This document shows positions 6,056-14,808 of a stretch of 17,856 bases of DNA, piece after piece. The notes beneath the pieces are model-generated. The model had not been told where the DNA came from. It ran no database searches and saw only the letters and a program-made list of their open reading frames with translations. The translations under genes were made by a program, and so were the position numbers. The stretch is from SXOA01 sp051004015 (GTDB lineage Bacteria; Planctomycetota; Planctomycetia; Pirellulales; Pirellulaceae), in contig JBPCKT010000067.1 of the NCBI GenBank assembly GCA_051004015.1, positions 1-17,856 on the forward strand, read 5' to 3'. How positions within the stretch are numbered: the first letter of the stretch is position 1; every line of letters starts with the position of its first letter.

Positions 6056-9000
6056 CTACAAATCCCAGCCGCTCCACGGATTCTCGAGGGGTGGTGTGCT
6101 GGCTACTGGTTTGGGACCCTTGCGGCCTGCCGTCACGGTTTCCACACCAGCGGCTTCTTCCTCGTCCCAGTACACTTCCGGCGAACCCCAGGTGAATCGG
6201 GGCAGCCGGCGGCGAATGAGCTTGGGAGGCGCGGGAGGATCGATGCGGGCAATCCTGGTCGGCTCGGGAGCCAGAGTCAGCGGGGGTTCCTCTGCCGGCG
6301 CTGGAAGCGGCGCTACTGGCCAGAAGTCGGGAAGCTTGCCTGATACTACGGCCGGCACCTCGAACTCATTGGTCGGGTAGAGCCACTGTTCCTCTTTCTC
6401 GACTTGCGCCAGCAGTTCGTTGGGGTCGGGCCAGTGGTACCGCTGCGGCTCTTCTTCGGGAACGATGACGGGAGGAGGGGGAGGAGGCAGCTCGACGACC
6501 GGTTCGGGTTTGGCTTTCTTCCGCTTGGGCTTTTCGGGCTCGGGCGGAGGGGGCGGCAGTGTGGCGACAGCTTCGACAACTCGACCGTGACGCGCGGGAA
6601 GCAGGCGGACTTCGGTTTGGGCTTCTTCGAAAATCCGCATGATGTGCTCGTGGCAAGTGAACATCAGGATTTGCTGCCCGTCCTTGGCGAAGTCGTGGAA
6701 CAAGCCGGCTGCAGCCCGGACGCGGTCGGCATCGAGGTTTACCAATACGTCGTCGAAGACCAGGGGTAACAGTGCCCCGCGGCGCGCAAAGGACGATGCG
6801 AGCGCCAGCCGCAGGCTGATGTAGACGGCTTCCCTGGTGCCCCGGCTCAGGACGTCGAGCGGCAGGGATTTGGCGTGCTCGTCTTCGATGAGGAGCACGC
6901 GTCGGTCGAGCGGCATCCAGACCCGGCGATACTGGCCGAGCGTGAGCTGAGCCAGGTACTTGGAGGACTCCAGAAGCGTTTGCGGCTGGCGTTCGGTTTC
7001 GTAGGTCTTGCGGACAGAATCGAGGGCCCGGCCGATGAGGGCCAGCACCTGCCAGCGGCGGACGGCGACCTTGAGCTGCTCCTCTACCTGGCTGAGCTGC
7101 TGTTTGGCGCTCCCCAGCCGCCGGTCATTTTCGAGCAGTTGCATTTCATGAGTGCAGGCGCCACGGCGCTCGTGGATTCCGGCCAGGCGCGTGCGGACTT
7201 CGTGCAGATGGGTCATCCGCTGGTCCCAGCGGGCTTGCAGGTCCCGTCCTTCACGAGCGAAGAGGCCGGCGATTTGATCCTCCGTGAATTGCCCCGCCAG
7301 AGAGGTCTGGATTTTCTGCGATACCTCCTCGCGGTGCTTCCGCAAATCGGTAGCACGAGCCGCTTCGGCAGCGACCTGGCGGAAAGCGGGCATATCGATG
7401 ACGCCGGCCAGTTGAAGCAGAGCGCTCCGCTTGCGGCTGGCGGAGCGGATCTTTATCCCGAACCGCGACCGTAGCGTCTTGAGCCTCTTGATTTTCTTGA
7501 CGATGCTTTGTCGTAAATCCAAAACTTCCTGTTCCTGCACCAGGGCCTGGGCAAGCTGCCGGAGCATCGGCTGCGGCTTATCGCTGGCGGGGGTCAGGCG
7601 GATATCGGCAAAGAGCTGCTGGATGCGGACCGCCACGGCCTGCACCTCGCGCTCCCGCTGTTCGAGCTCGCCGCGGCGCTCATCACGGCGGCGGCGGAGC
7701 TCCTGCACCTGGTCGCTATTCTTCAAAACGTGCTTGACCTTCTGCAACGGGAAATCCTGCGGCAAGCCGACGCTGCGAAGTGCCTCTACCCAGCGAGCGC
7801 GAATGGTCTTGTGCGTCTCTTGCGCTGCCGCCAGCTTCCGCTGCGCAAGCTGATGCCGCTGCTCGGCACCTAGACGTTCATTGGTCAGTGGTGACAGGCG
7901 CTCCAACTCCCGCAACTCCACTTCCGCTTCGCGGAGGCGAGCATCCAGCGCGCCGCCACCGGCTGGCAGCTCGATGTCGAGTTCGTCCCGCTCCTGCTTG
8001 GCCTTGGCTGTTTCATTCTTCGCTTGTTCAAGCTGACGGCGATTGTCGGAGATGTCGTCCTCGGACTTGCGCTCCAAAAACAGTTTTGCTCCGCCCGCGG
8101 AGACGGTAAGAAGAAAGCCAAAGAAGACATAGGGACCGCCGCTGGCGACCCAGTTGGTCGCGCCATTGGCCAAACCAAGGATAAGCAGCATGACGCCAAC
8201 CGCGAAAATTAGTCCGAGAGCCACAGTAACCCGCACCGGCAGCTCGGTGAATTCCTGCATTTCTTCGCCCTCGAATTCCAGCTCTTCGCGCCGCCGGGCG
8301 AGCTGGTCAATCTTCTCTTCAAGCTGAATCCGCTTTCGCAGCAGGGCCACGCGCTGTCCGACGGTCTGCACCCCTTCCTGCAAGTCCTCCGCCTTCCGGT
8401 TCTTCGCGCTGGCGGTGAACTTGCCGCTCAGGACTTCAAATTCCCGCTGGGCGACTTCGGCTTCCTGTTTGGCCGCATCGAGAGATTCCGTGGCCTCCCG
8501 CAGTTGCACGGCAGGTTTCTTGAGGACGGAGTAATTGTCCGCGGACAGCTCGTCCTTGTTTCCCTTGGCGGCTCCGATTTGCTGCTCGATTTCGGCATCC
8601 AGGCGGCGGATGTCGTCCTTGAGTTTCTGGATCTGGCTTTCCAGGGCAATGATCCACTGCGTCTGCTCGCCGAGGGCCTCAATCCGGTTGGCCTGGGCGA
8701 GGAGCGGACGATTGACAACGACCTCTCCCGCTTCCTGCCGAAGCTGTTTGCCGCGGAGGGCGATTTTCTTCACCTGTTTGCGGAGCGACTTGACCTTCCG
8801 GTTGAGCCCTTCCAGCTTCTCGACGGCCCGTTCAGGCAGTTGCTTAATGTCGCGCAGGGACCCGATCTGGCGCTCCAGATCGGCACGCAGGTTCCAGGAG
8901 CCTTGCACTTCCAATGCAGCCTCAAAGAGGCGATGGCTGCCGTCGGTCTTGGAGAGAGTTCCTTCTAATTCTTCAGCCTCTTCTGCGAGCGCCGACCGCT

Positions 9001-9652
9001 GCACGGCTAGTTCGCTCCAGCGGCGGGTCGCGGAAGTCAATTCTTCGATTTCTGCTTGAAGCTTCTCTCGCTGCTGCACGAGCTGTACGATTTGGGAAGG
9101 TCGGTCGTCGGTGGAGAGCAAGCGTTCCCGCGATTCCGCCTTGTCTCGAATCACGTCCACAAGCGACACGCGGTCAAGGCCAGTCGTGAGCTTGTAGAGA
9201 TGGTCGGCGGCGCTGGTGTCATCCAGCGAGCCGAGCTCCTGAATCTCCCGCAGGCCGCAGGCGAAGACGTTGCTGTATGTGGGCTCATCGACCCCGGAAA
9301 GCAGCAGGCTGAGCTGCGATGGATCCCGCGGTAGACCGTAACCGTCGACGACGCTCAGATGCCCACGGTCCTCCTCCCCATCTTCCGGCGAGGCATACCG
9401 CTGAAGCAGGAATTCCCCCGAGCCGTCGGCCACGCGCACCCGGCCCCCCGGTTTGCCGCCAAACACCGGCGGCAGATACCGAGTGCGGCGCTGCGGCGAG
9501 AAGCCGTACAGCACAGTCCGCACGAATTGCATGAGGGTCGTCTTGCCCGCCTCGTTCGGTCCGTACAGCACCGTCACGCCCGGCGGCAGTTCCTCCAGCT
9601 TGAGGTTGTTCCAAACCCCAAAGCCGTCCACTTGAATATCCTTAATCCGCAT
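6056..9652 (-). CDS. SbcC/YhaN-like AAA ATPase with a membrane hairpin
   Basis: A 1198-residue SMC-like ATPase. Walker A GPNEAGKTT is at 31-39. Long coiled coils follow, interrupted at about 471-522 by two strongly hydrophobic segments (VALGLIFAVGVMLLILGLA and YVFFGFLLTVSAGGAKLF). The ABC signature LSRGTREAVYISLRLALA is near 933, and Walker B LPLVFDDVLVNLDADR near 962. In place of a zinc hook at the coil apex it has the membrane pair, as in Bacillus YhaN. A proline- and glutamate-rich tail of about 150 residues follows the catalytic head (from about 1045). AAGGAG lies 8 nt before the ATG, and the gene starts 24 nt after the phosphoesterase stop, so the two form an operon. A role in DNA end processing at the membrane is inferred from the family. 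Confidence 0.88.
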   Translation of the reverse strand: MRIKDIQVDGFGVWNNLKLEELPPGVTVLYGPNEAGKTTLMQFVRTVLYGFSPQRRTRYLPPVFGGKPGGRVRVADGSGEFLLQRYASPEDGEEDRGHLSVVDGYGLPRDPSQLSLLLSGVDEPTYSNVFACGLREIQELGSLDDTSAADHLYKLTTGLDRVSLVDVIRDKAESRERLLSTDDRPSQIVQLVQQREKLQAEIEELTSATRRWSELAVQRSALAEEAEELEGTLSKTDGSHRLFEAALEVQGSWNLRADLERQIGSLRDIKQLPERAVEKLEGLNRKVKSLRKQVKKIALRGKQLRQEAGEVVVNRPLLAQANRIEALGEQTQWIIALESQIQKLKDDIRRLDAEIEQQIGAAKGNKDELSADNYSVLKKPAVQLREATESLDAAKQEAEVAQREFEVLSGKFTASAKNRKAEDLQEGVQTVGQRVALLRKRIQLEEKIDQLARRREELEFEGEEMQEFTELPVRVTVALGLIFAVGVMLLILGLANGATNWVASGGPYVFFGFLLTVSAGGAKLFLERKSEDDISDNRRQLEQAKNETAKAKQERDELDIELPAGGGALDARLREAEVELRELERLSPLTNERLGAEQRHQLAQRKLAAAQETHKTIRARWVEALRSVGLPQDFPLQKVKHVLKNSDQVQELRRRRDERRGELEQREREVQAVAVRIQQLFADIRLTPASDKPQPMLRQLAQALVQEQEVLDLRQSIVKKIKRLKTLRSRFGIKIRSASRKRSALLQLAGVIDMPAFRQVAAEAARATDLRKHREEVSQKIQTSLAGQFTEDQIAGLFAREGRDLQARWDQRMTHLHEVRTRLAGIHERRGACTHEMQLLENDRRLGSAKQQLSQVEEQLKVAVRRWQVLALIGRALDSVRKTYETERQPQTLLESSKYLAQLTLGQYRRVWMPLDRRVLLIEDEHAKSLPLDVLSRGTREAVYISLRLALASSFARRGALLPLVFDDVLVNLDADRVRAAAGLFHDFAKDGQQILMFTCHEHIMRIFEEAQTEVRLLPARHGRVVEAVATLPPPPPEPEKPKRKKAKPEPVVELPPPPPPVIVPEEEPQRYHWPDPNELLAQVEKEEQWLYPTNEFEVPAVVSGKLPDFWPVAPLPAPAEEPPLTLAPEPTRIARIDPPAPPKLIRRRLPRFTWGSPEVYWDEEEAAGVETVTAGRKGPKPVASTPPLENPWSGWDL

Positions 9653-9676
9653 ACCGGCTCTCCTTGCCTGTCAAAA

Positions 9677-10897
9677 TCACACTCTTTCTTCCGCTCCCAA
9701 CAGCCGCACGCCCAAATGGGCAGCTTCACGGAGCAGAGAAGACCGTTTCTCCGCGTCGTTCCAACTGGCGATCGCCGCCAGCGTCGTGGTGCGGGCCCGC
9801 TCCGGCACATACGGCAGCAGGTCCAGCGGGATCGCGTCGTCGCTGTCCTGCGAACGCATCACCCGCAGGAAATCGCCGAGCATCGACTCCTCGACAAACC
9901 ACTCGGCAGACAGCGGTTGCTCGTCGCCGGTCTCCACGGCAAGCGTATAGACCGGGGCCTTGCCCGTTCCATACTCCGCCCGAAGCCATTCCAGCAGTTC
10001 GTCGGCCCACTCGCGACACCTGGTGACCGACCCGAGGCGATGGGAGTAAGCGATGTTCCAGTGGACGAGCAGTGGCCGCTCGACGGCGTCGATCAGTAAT
10101 TGCTTCATCCGCTCCGCGATGCGCCGTTTCACATCCGTCCGTGTTTCGTCTGCCTCGACCTGAACGTTTTCATCGAGCCAGCGGGCGGCATCGGTGGCGA
10201 TGAACTGCGTGCGGAGGCTATGGTCGTCGGCCACATGCACTAGCGTGCAGCCGTGCGGACCTGGTTCGCCGGGAAAACGCCCTTGCGGCGTGCCGGGATA
10301 ATAAATCGGCGAGCCTCCCTCGGTCTGCCGTTCATGCCGGCCCCCCATCGCCCAATAGTCAACGCGAAGCGATGAGACTTTGCTGAGCTCCAGCGGACCA
10401 TAGCCGACACCGATGGAAAACAGGTTACCGGCATCCACGGAGTAGTCCGCGGGTTGAATCGCGTTACCGTGCCAACTGCGGCCGACGATGCAGGCGATGG
10501 CCCGCTCGCCGCGGAGGTGCGTCAGCTCCTCGCATTTGTAGCCGGGAAAGACTTGGACATTGGACGGCAGCTTGGCGGCATTGGGCCAGTCCTGCGGGCC
10601 GTCGCATTTCCCCCCGGCCCAGTAGACGGCGATGCCATGCGAGTTCAGTCGCTCGAACTGATTGAGCAGAAAGCTGATGCCTCGCGGCCCAGCCAGGGTC
10701 GGCTCAAGGAGGTCGCCGGAGAGGATGACGAAGTCCACCCGCTCCCGCACGGCGACATCAAACACCCGCTCCGCCGCGGTGAAAGGAGCATCCAGAAACA
10801 GCTCGCCCAGGTGCGGCGGCACTTCCGCCAGGCCGCCCAGCGGTTCTTCCAGGTGAAAATCGCTGGCATGTAAGAAGCGAAACGATTGGCCCGACAT
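9677..10897 (-). CDS. SbcD/YhaO-like metallophosphoesterase with a degenerate active site
   Basis: A 406-residue protein with the DNA-repair exonuclease fold. Asp13 and His15 (SDFH) and Asp62 (GDLLEP) are present, but the usual GNHD reads GKCD (96-99), the GHxH motif reads GGRH (185-188), and the motif-IV histidine expected near 163-167 is absent (IGVGYG). Ligands of metal site 1 (Asp13, His15, Asp62, His188) remain. Those specific to site 2, and the catalytic histidine, are lost. The ATG at 10897 has an ideal GGAGGT 4 nt upstream, which fixes the start; the longer frame to 10930 is not needed. The ATPase gene follows by 24 nt, matching the yhaO-yhaN order. It may be an inactive, structural or DNA-binding subunit. 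Confidence 0.82.
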   Translation of the reverse strand: MSGQSFRFLHASDFHLEEPLGGLAEVPPHLGELFLDAPFTAAERVFDVAVRERVDFVILSGDLLEPTLAGPRGISFLLNQFERLNSHGIAVYWAGGKCDGPQDWPNAAKLPSNVQVFPGYKCEELTHLRGERAIACIVGRSWHGNAIQPADYSVDAGNLFSIGVGYGPLELSKVSSLRVDYWAMGGRHERQTEGGSPIYYPGTPQGRFPGEPGPHGCTLVHVADDHSLRTQFIATDAARWLDENVQVEADETRTDVKRRIAERMKQLLIDAVERPLLVHWNIAYSHRLGSVTRCREWADELLEWLRAEYGTGKAPVYTLAVETGDEQPLSAEWFVEESMLGDFLRVMRSQDSDDAIPLDLLPYVPERARTTTLAAIASWNDAEKRSSLLREAAHLGVRLLGAEERV

Positions 10898-10925
10898 GGT
10901 TACCTCCGTGCAACCGAAGCACTCG

Positions 10926-10940
10926 GTCATTGCGAATGAC
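10926..10940. promoter_or_regulatory. Short palindrome in the leader of the phosphoesterase-ATPase operon
   Basis: GTCATT-GCG-AATGAC, a perfect 6-bp inverted repeat 29 bp upstream of the phosphoesterase ATG and the only such repeat in the short gap. It could be an operator or a leader hairpin. Confidence 0.3.
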
Positions 10941-10972
10941 TGGGCAGTTTAGCGGAGAAGGGGGAAAATCGC

Positions 10973-12565
10973 CTATGTCGGTTTGCGAGCAGGGCTCCTA
11001 TGACGCATCAAGGCTTGGATTCCCAGTGCTAGCACGAAGTACAGCGCCAGCGTGACGAGCGAAATGCCCGCCACCTGCTCGTCCACTCCCGCGTGGATGA
11101 GGCCGAACACGCGCCGCTGCAGCGTGTCGGTGGGCAGCACCAGAAGGGACCAGGAAAGGTCCGCCATTCCAATGGCAAAGGCAATCACCGCGGCGGCAGC
11201 GATGGCGGCGGCTCTTTGCGGCAGCATGATTCGCCAGAAGAGGGACAGTTCGCCGGCTCCATCCAGGCGAGCCGCTTCCAACGTCTGGCGCGGAATGGAC
11301 GCTAGCGCACTCCACAGCACCAGAATTGTGATCGGCAGCGCCTTGATGCCCAGCGCCAGCGCCGGCGCGAGCGGCGTTTTGTCCATCAGAAAAATGAGCG
11401 GCGCGAAATTCCAGTTCAGCAGCCAGGTGAGCGATAGGCCGACGAGTGGACCAGGAATCGCCCAGCAAACGGCAGCGGCAATGATCGCGGGCCAGCTGCG
11501 TTCTCCGCCTGGCCGGGCAAGAATGGCGAGGGGCAAACCAACGAAGAGCGCTACCGCCGCGCCCCAAGCTGCATACAGCGCGGAGACACCAAGCTCCGCG
11601 CTAAAGCGCCTGGGTGTGGTGACAATGATGTTGAAGAAAGCCGCCGGCGACCAGGTTCGCTCGTACGTGCTCCCGACAGCGTACTTCACCATTCCCGCCT
11701 TGAGCACCAGGCTGGCCAGCGGCACGCCAAACACCAGCAGCAGCAGACACCAACCCAGAAGCGTCAGCGGCCAGCGCCATTTTCCCAGCTCGTAACTTCG
11801 CGACGTTTGGAACTGCCGGCCTAAGCCGGCCGGCGATAGCGATACGATCATGCCGCAGATCGCCACCACCATAAGGATGGTTCCGCAAATCCCCGGCAAG
11901 AGACGAAGACCGGCAATGGGAGCGTCCGGAGTAAGGGCGAAGTTGTTGTAGAGTGCTTCGGCATACGTCGAGACCATGTACAGGTTGGTGACGGTCATCT
12001 CGCCGGCGGTAGTGATGACGGCCCACAACGCTGCGGCCAGCACGAACGGCAGATAGTAACGCAGGCCCACGCCCAGAAAGAACCGCGTTGGCGAGATGTC
12101 GAGAATTGCCGCCTCTTCCACCTCCCGCGGAATGGCCGCCAGCCCCAGGCTGACAATCAGCGACACCCAGGGAATGGCCGCCATCGCGTGGATCCAGATC
12201 ACCGCAGCCATGCCATCCACCAGCGGCTGGGCGGTTTGATAAAGCGCGGGCGCTTGCGAGCCTAGTTTTCCCAGCACGGACACCCAGCCCGCTGCCGTCG
12301 AGTGCAGCGGCAGGAACAGGAGCGTCACGAGCAGCAGCCAGGCGAAGCGCTTGCCGGCGACATTCGTCCGTGTCAACAGCATCGCCAGCACCACTCCCAC
12401 TGGCAGGGAAGTGGCAGCCACCGAGCCGCATAACTGGAACGTATTCGCCAACAGCCGCCGTGCCGGCTCATCGGCGGTCAGCCACGTCACCGCTGCCGCC
12501 AGACTTAGACTGGCCAGGCAGAAAGCAACTCCATACTTCGGGAATAGGTCTCGGCGAGCAAACAT
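10973..12565 (-). CDS. ABC transporter permease, fused two-domain iron/thiamine type
   Basis: A 530-residue membrane protein with about 12 hydrophobic segments, made of two fused permease units. Each has an EAA loop, the contact for the ATPase: EVEEAAILDISPTRFF near 145-165 and LEAARLDGAGELSLFWRI near 430-450. This double architecture is typical of FbpB/ThiP-type permeases for iron or small organic solutes. No substrate-binding protein or ATPase gene is beside it, so the substrate cannot be named. The ATG at 12565 lacks a clear Shine-Dalgarno site. The gene lies 75 bp upstream of the phosphoesterase start on the same strand, but nothing links the two functionally. Confidence 0.85.
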   Translation of the reverse strand: MFARRDLFPKYGVAFCLASLSLAAAVTWLTADEPARRLLANTFQLCGSVAATSLPVGVVLAMLLTRTNVAGKRFAWLLLVTLLFLPLHSTAAGWVSVLGKLGSQAPALYQTAQPLVDGMAAVIWIHAMAAIPWVSLIVSLGLAAIPREVEEAAILDISPTRFFLGVGLRYYLPFVLAAALWAVITTAGEMTVTNLYMVSTYAEALYNNFALTPDAPIAGLRLLPGICGTILMVVAICGMIVSLSPAGLGRQFQTSRSYELGKWRWPLTLLGWCLLLLVFGVPLASLVLKAGMVKYAVGSTYERTWSPAAFFNIIVTTPRRFSAELGVSALYAAWGAAVALFVGLPLAILARPGGERSWPAIIAAAVCWAIPGPLVGLSLTWLLNWNFAPLIFLMDKTPLAPALALGIKALPITILVLWSALASIPRQTLEAARLDGAGELSLFWRIMLPQRAAAIAAAAVIAFAIGMADLSWSLLVLPTDTLQRRVFGLIHAGVDEQVAGISLVTLALYFVLALGIQALMRHRSPARKPT

Positions 12566-12628
12566 GACAGCAGTTTACCAGACGCTGCTGCCGGGGCTTT
12601 TTCCCGCAAAAATCCAGCCGCATAAGAG

Positions 12629-12702
12629 TACCCCCGGCAGGATTCGAACCTGCGACCTGCCGATTAGAAGTCGGCTGCTCTATCCAACTGAGCTACGAGG
12701 GC
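12629..12702 (-). tRNA. tRNA-Arg (anticodon TCT)
   Basis: On the minus strand: acceptor stem GCCCTCG paired with CGGGGGT (G-U closing pair), D arm GCTC...GAGC, anticodon stem GCCGA/TCGGC with loop CTTCTAA (anticodon TCT), and T arm GCAGG-TTCGAAT-CCTGC. The length is 74 nt with discriminator A. No CCA is encoded. It should read AGA and, by wobble, AGG. Confidence 0.95.
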
Positions 12703-12721
12703 GGGTAATGGCGGCGCGGGT

Positions 12722-12750
12722 ATTATCCCTGCCGCCTGGAAGGACGTAAA
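12722..12750 (-). promoter_or_regulatory. Putative promoter of tRNA-Arg
   Basis: On the minus strand TTTACG (12745-12750), a 17-bp spacer and GATAAT (12722-12727), ending 19 bp before the mature tRNA 5' end. Spacing and position fit a stable-RNA promoter. Confidence 0.5.
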
Positions 12751-12797
12751 GCTGGCGGGAAAGGTTCGTTCTCGCGCAGCGGACCCAAGAAATGACC

Positions 12798-12828
12798 GCG
12801 GCGGCAGAATCCTTGATCCTGCCGCCGC
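12798..12828 (-). terminator. Strong GC hairpin, possible terminator of the 12866-13324 gene
   Basis: GCGGCGGCAG (12798-12807) pairs perfectly with CTGCCGCCGC (12819-12828) around an 11-nt loop, 37 nt after the stop of the minus-strand exported protein. On the minus strand it is followed by GGTCATTTCTT, a weak T-tract. A TTTTT on the plus strand at 12838-12842 is too far from the stem, and no plus-strand gene precedes it. Confidence 0.4.
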
Positions 12829-12865
12829 AGTCGGGCTTTTTGTATCGATGGATGCGGCCGGTACT

Positions 12866-13324
12866 CTACCGCCGCTGGTAGCTCTCTTCGATCCGCAGCG
12901 TCACACTAGGCCGGGCAATGCCGTACCAGTCGTAGCGGTCGCGGCCGTTGCCGACCCAGGTCGGTGAATAGGTCCCCATGAATGGCACGGGGTTCACCTG
13001 CGGGCGGGAGTTCGACATGCCGTACCACTTCATCGCGGCAAGGCGGGCATCACGGGCGGCGCTGCGGGCTTCGGCCTTGCGGCGGACGGCCTGTTTGGGG
13101 TCGTCATGCCGGCGGAGCTCCTGCATATAGAGGTACAATTCGGGCGTCACCTGGCTGGGATTCAGATCCGGCAACTTCTCCGTGGCGGATTCTCTCGCCA
13201 AGGGCCGGGCCTCTAGTTGAACGTCCGCCGGCGCCGGCTCCTTGACTTCAGTTTCCTCCTGGGCAAAGGCCGAAGTGGACAACACCAGGGATGCGAGGAA
13301 CGAGAACGCAAGTAGCCGTTTCAT
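12866..13324 (-). CDS. Exported protein of unknown function
   Basis: A 152-residue protein with a signal peptide (MKRLLAFSFLASLVLSTSAFAQ, cleavage after AFA). An acidic, Pro-rich linker (EETEVKEPAPADVQ) follows, then a charged helix rich in Arg/Ala (about 82-105, QAVRRKAEARSAARDARLAAM), then a Trp/Tyr/Pro-rich end containing MKWYGMSNSRPQ and YSPTWVGN. I recognise the style from planctomycete secreted proteins but cannot name a family. TAGGTG lies 5 nt before the ATG, which supports the start. It appears monocistronic, with a strong hairpin downstream and a 164-bp gap to glgC upstream. Confidence 0.8.
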   Translation of the reverse strand: MKRLLAFSFLASLVLSTSAFAQEETEVKEPAPADVQLEARPLARESATEKLPDLNPSQVTPELYLYMQELRRHDDPKQAVRRKAEARSAARDARLAAMKWYGMSNSRPQVNPVPFMGTYSPTWVGNGRDRYDWYGIARPSVTLRIEESYQRR

Positions 13325-13488
13325 GGAGCACCTATCGTGTGCCGGGGTGGCTGCGCGGAAAGAGCGCGGGAACGCTTCTTTCTTCGCTTCGGCTAGAGAC
13401 TGCGCAGAACTGAACGAGCCGCAGATGAGGCCGCAGAGTCGTGTGAAGGGATGCGGGCTAGCGGGGATTGCGCGGCGAAGAGCGAGGG

Positions 13489-14733
13489 CTATTTTGCCGC
13501 CAGGACGTGCTCGATCCCGTCGGACTTGGCGAGGACGACGATCCCTCCCTCGCTGATAGTAAGTCCGCGGCGGCGGTCGAGGTCGAGGTCGTAGCCGATT
13601 TCGACCCCCGGAGGGATGGTCACCCCTTTGTCGATGATGGCCCGGCGAATTTTGGCATGGCGGCCGACTTCCACTCCTTCAAACAAGATGGAGTCCTCGA
13701 CTTTGGAGAAGCTGTTGATGCGGCAGCGGGGGCCGACGACGCAGCGGTCCACCTGGCCGCCGGAGACGATGGTCCCCTGGCAGACCAGGCTGTCCATGGC
13801 GCGCCCCACCCGCCCCTCTTCCCCGCGGCTGCCGAAGACGAACTTGGGGGGTGGGAGGTTGGGCTGGAAGGTGCGGATCGGCCACTGGTCGTCGTACATG
13901 TTCAGCAGCGGGTCAATGCCGATGAGGTCCATGTTGGCTTCGAAGTAGGCGTCCAGCGTGCCGACATCCCGCCAGTAGGCGTCGTTCTTGCGGTTCTCGT
14001 CCCGGAAGGGGAAGGCAAAGACGCGGTGGGTGCCGACTGTGGAAGGGATGATGTTACGGCCGAAATCGCGCCGCGAGCCGGGAATGTTCGCATCCCGGCA
14101 AAGCTGCTCGAACAGGAAACGGGCGGTGAAAACATAGATCCCCATCGAGGCCAGGCAATGCTGGTCATCCCCCGGCATAGTTTTGGGATTGGGCAACTTC
14201 TCTTCAAAGCCGACGATCCGCTGGGAGGGATCAATTTCCATCACGCCGAAATCCTTGGCAGCTTCCTTGCCCACGCGCAGAGCGCCGACCGTCACGTCGG
14301 CCTTGTTGTCCTTGTGAAACTGAATCATCGTGCGGTAGTTCATCTTGTAGATGTGGTCGCCGGCCAGGACCACGACGTACTCCGGCCGCTCCTTCTCAAT
14401 CACGTAGATGTTCTGATAGACCGCATCGGCCGTTCCTTGATACCACTGCTCGTCGATCCGCTGCTGGGGCGGGATGACGTCCACGAACTCGCCCAACTCG
14501 TGATTGAAGTAGTCCCGCCAACCGAGATTGATATGGCGGTCGAGGCTGATGGCCTTGTACTGCGTCAGCAGCATGATCCGCCGCATGTCGCTGTTCAGGC
14601 AGTTCGACAACGTGAAATCGATGATGCGATACGCGCCGCCAAAAGGAACCGCCGGCTTGGCCCGGTCGCGCGTCAGGGGTTCCAGCCGCGAACCTTTCCC
14701 TCCCGCCAAAATCACCGCGAGCGTGTCCTTCAT
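13489..14733 (-). CDS. glgC: Glucose-1-phosphate adenylyltransferase (ADP-glucose pyrophosphorylase)
   Basis: Makes ADP-glucose from ATP and glucose-1-phosphate, the committed step of bacterial glycogen synthesis. The protein is 414 residues. The nucleotide-binding loop LAGGKGSRLEPLT is at 9-21, followed by KPAVPFGGAYRIIDF. The catalytic Asp126 is in AGDHIYKM, and the sugar-phosphate lysine is in FEEKL (Lys179; FVEKP in E. coli). The C-terminal part (about 300-390) is the left-handed beta-helix with hexapeptide-like repeats that carries allosteric control. The ATG has AGGAG about 10 nt upstream. It lies 75 nt downstream of the cyclophilin gene on the same strand and may share its transcript. 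No other glycogen gene is in the window. Confidence 0.96.
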   Translation of the reverse strand: MKDTLAVILAGGKGSRLEPLTRDRAKPAVPFGGAYRIIDFTLSNCLNSDMRRIMLLTQYKAISLDRHINLGWRDYFNHELGEFVDVIPPQQRIDEQWYQGTADAVYQNIYVIEKERPEYVVVLAGDHIYKMNYRTMIQFHKDNKADVTVGALRVGKEAAKDFGVMEIDPSQRIVGFEEKLPNPKTMPGDDQHCLASMGIYVFTARFLFEQLCRDANIPGSRRDFGRNIIPSTVGTHRVFAFPFRDENRKNDAYWRDVGTLDAYFEANMDLIGIDPLLNMYDDQWPIRTFQPNLPPPKFVFGSRGEEGRVGRAMDSLVCQGTIVSGGQVDRCVVGPRCRINSFSKVEDSILFEGVEVGRHAKIRRAIIDKGVTIPPGVEIGYDLDLDRRRGLTISEGGIVVLAKSDGIEHVLAAK

Positions 14734-14808
14734 TGCCCCCAGCTCCTCATGTCATGGTGTGGTGCATGATGCAATCGTTGTGCCCCTGCGAATCCACTTG
14801 CTACGCAC

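Noticed and set aside
12351..12749. A 132-codon open frame on the plus strand across the tRNA
   Set aside because: It reads through the complement of tRNA-Arg (TPGRIRTCDLPIRSRLLYPTEL is the well-known spurious translation of a tRNA) and the permease gene.
13468..14769. A 433-codon open frame on the plus strand
   Set aside because: Antisense to glgC, whose motifs are complete. The plus frame is the usual GC-rich complementary open frame with no recognisable domain.
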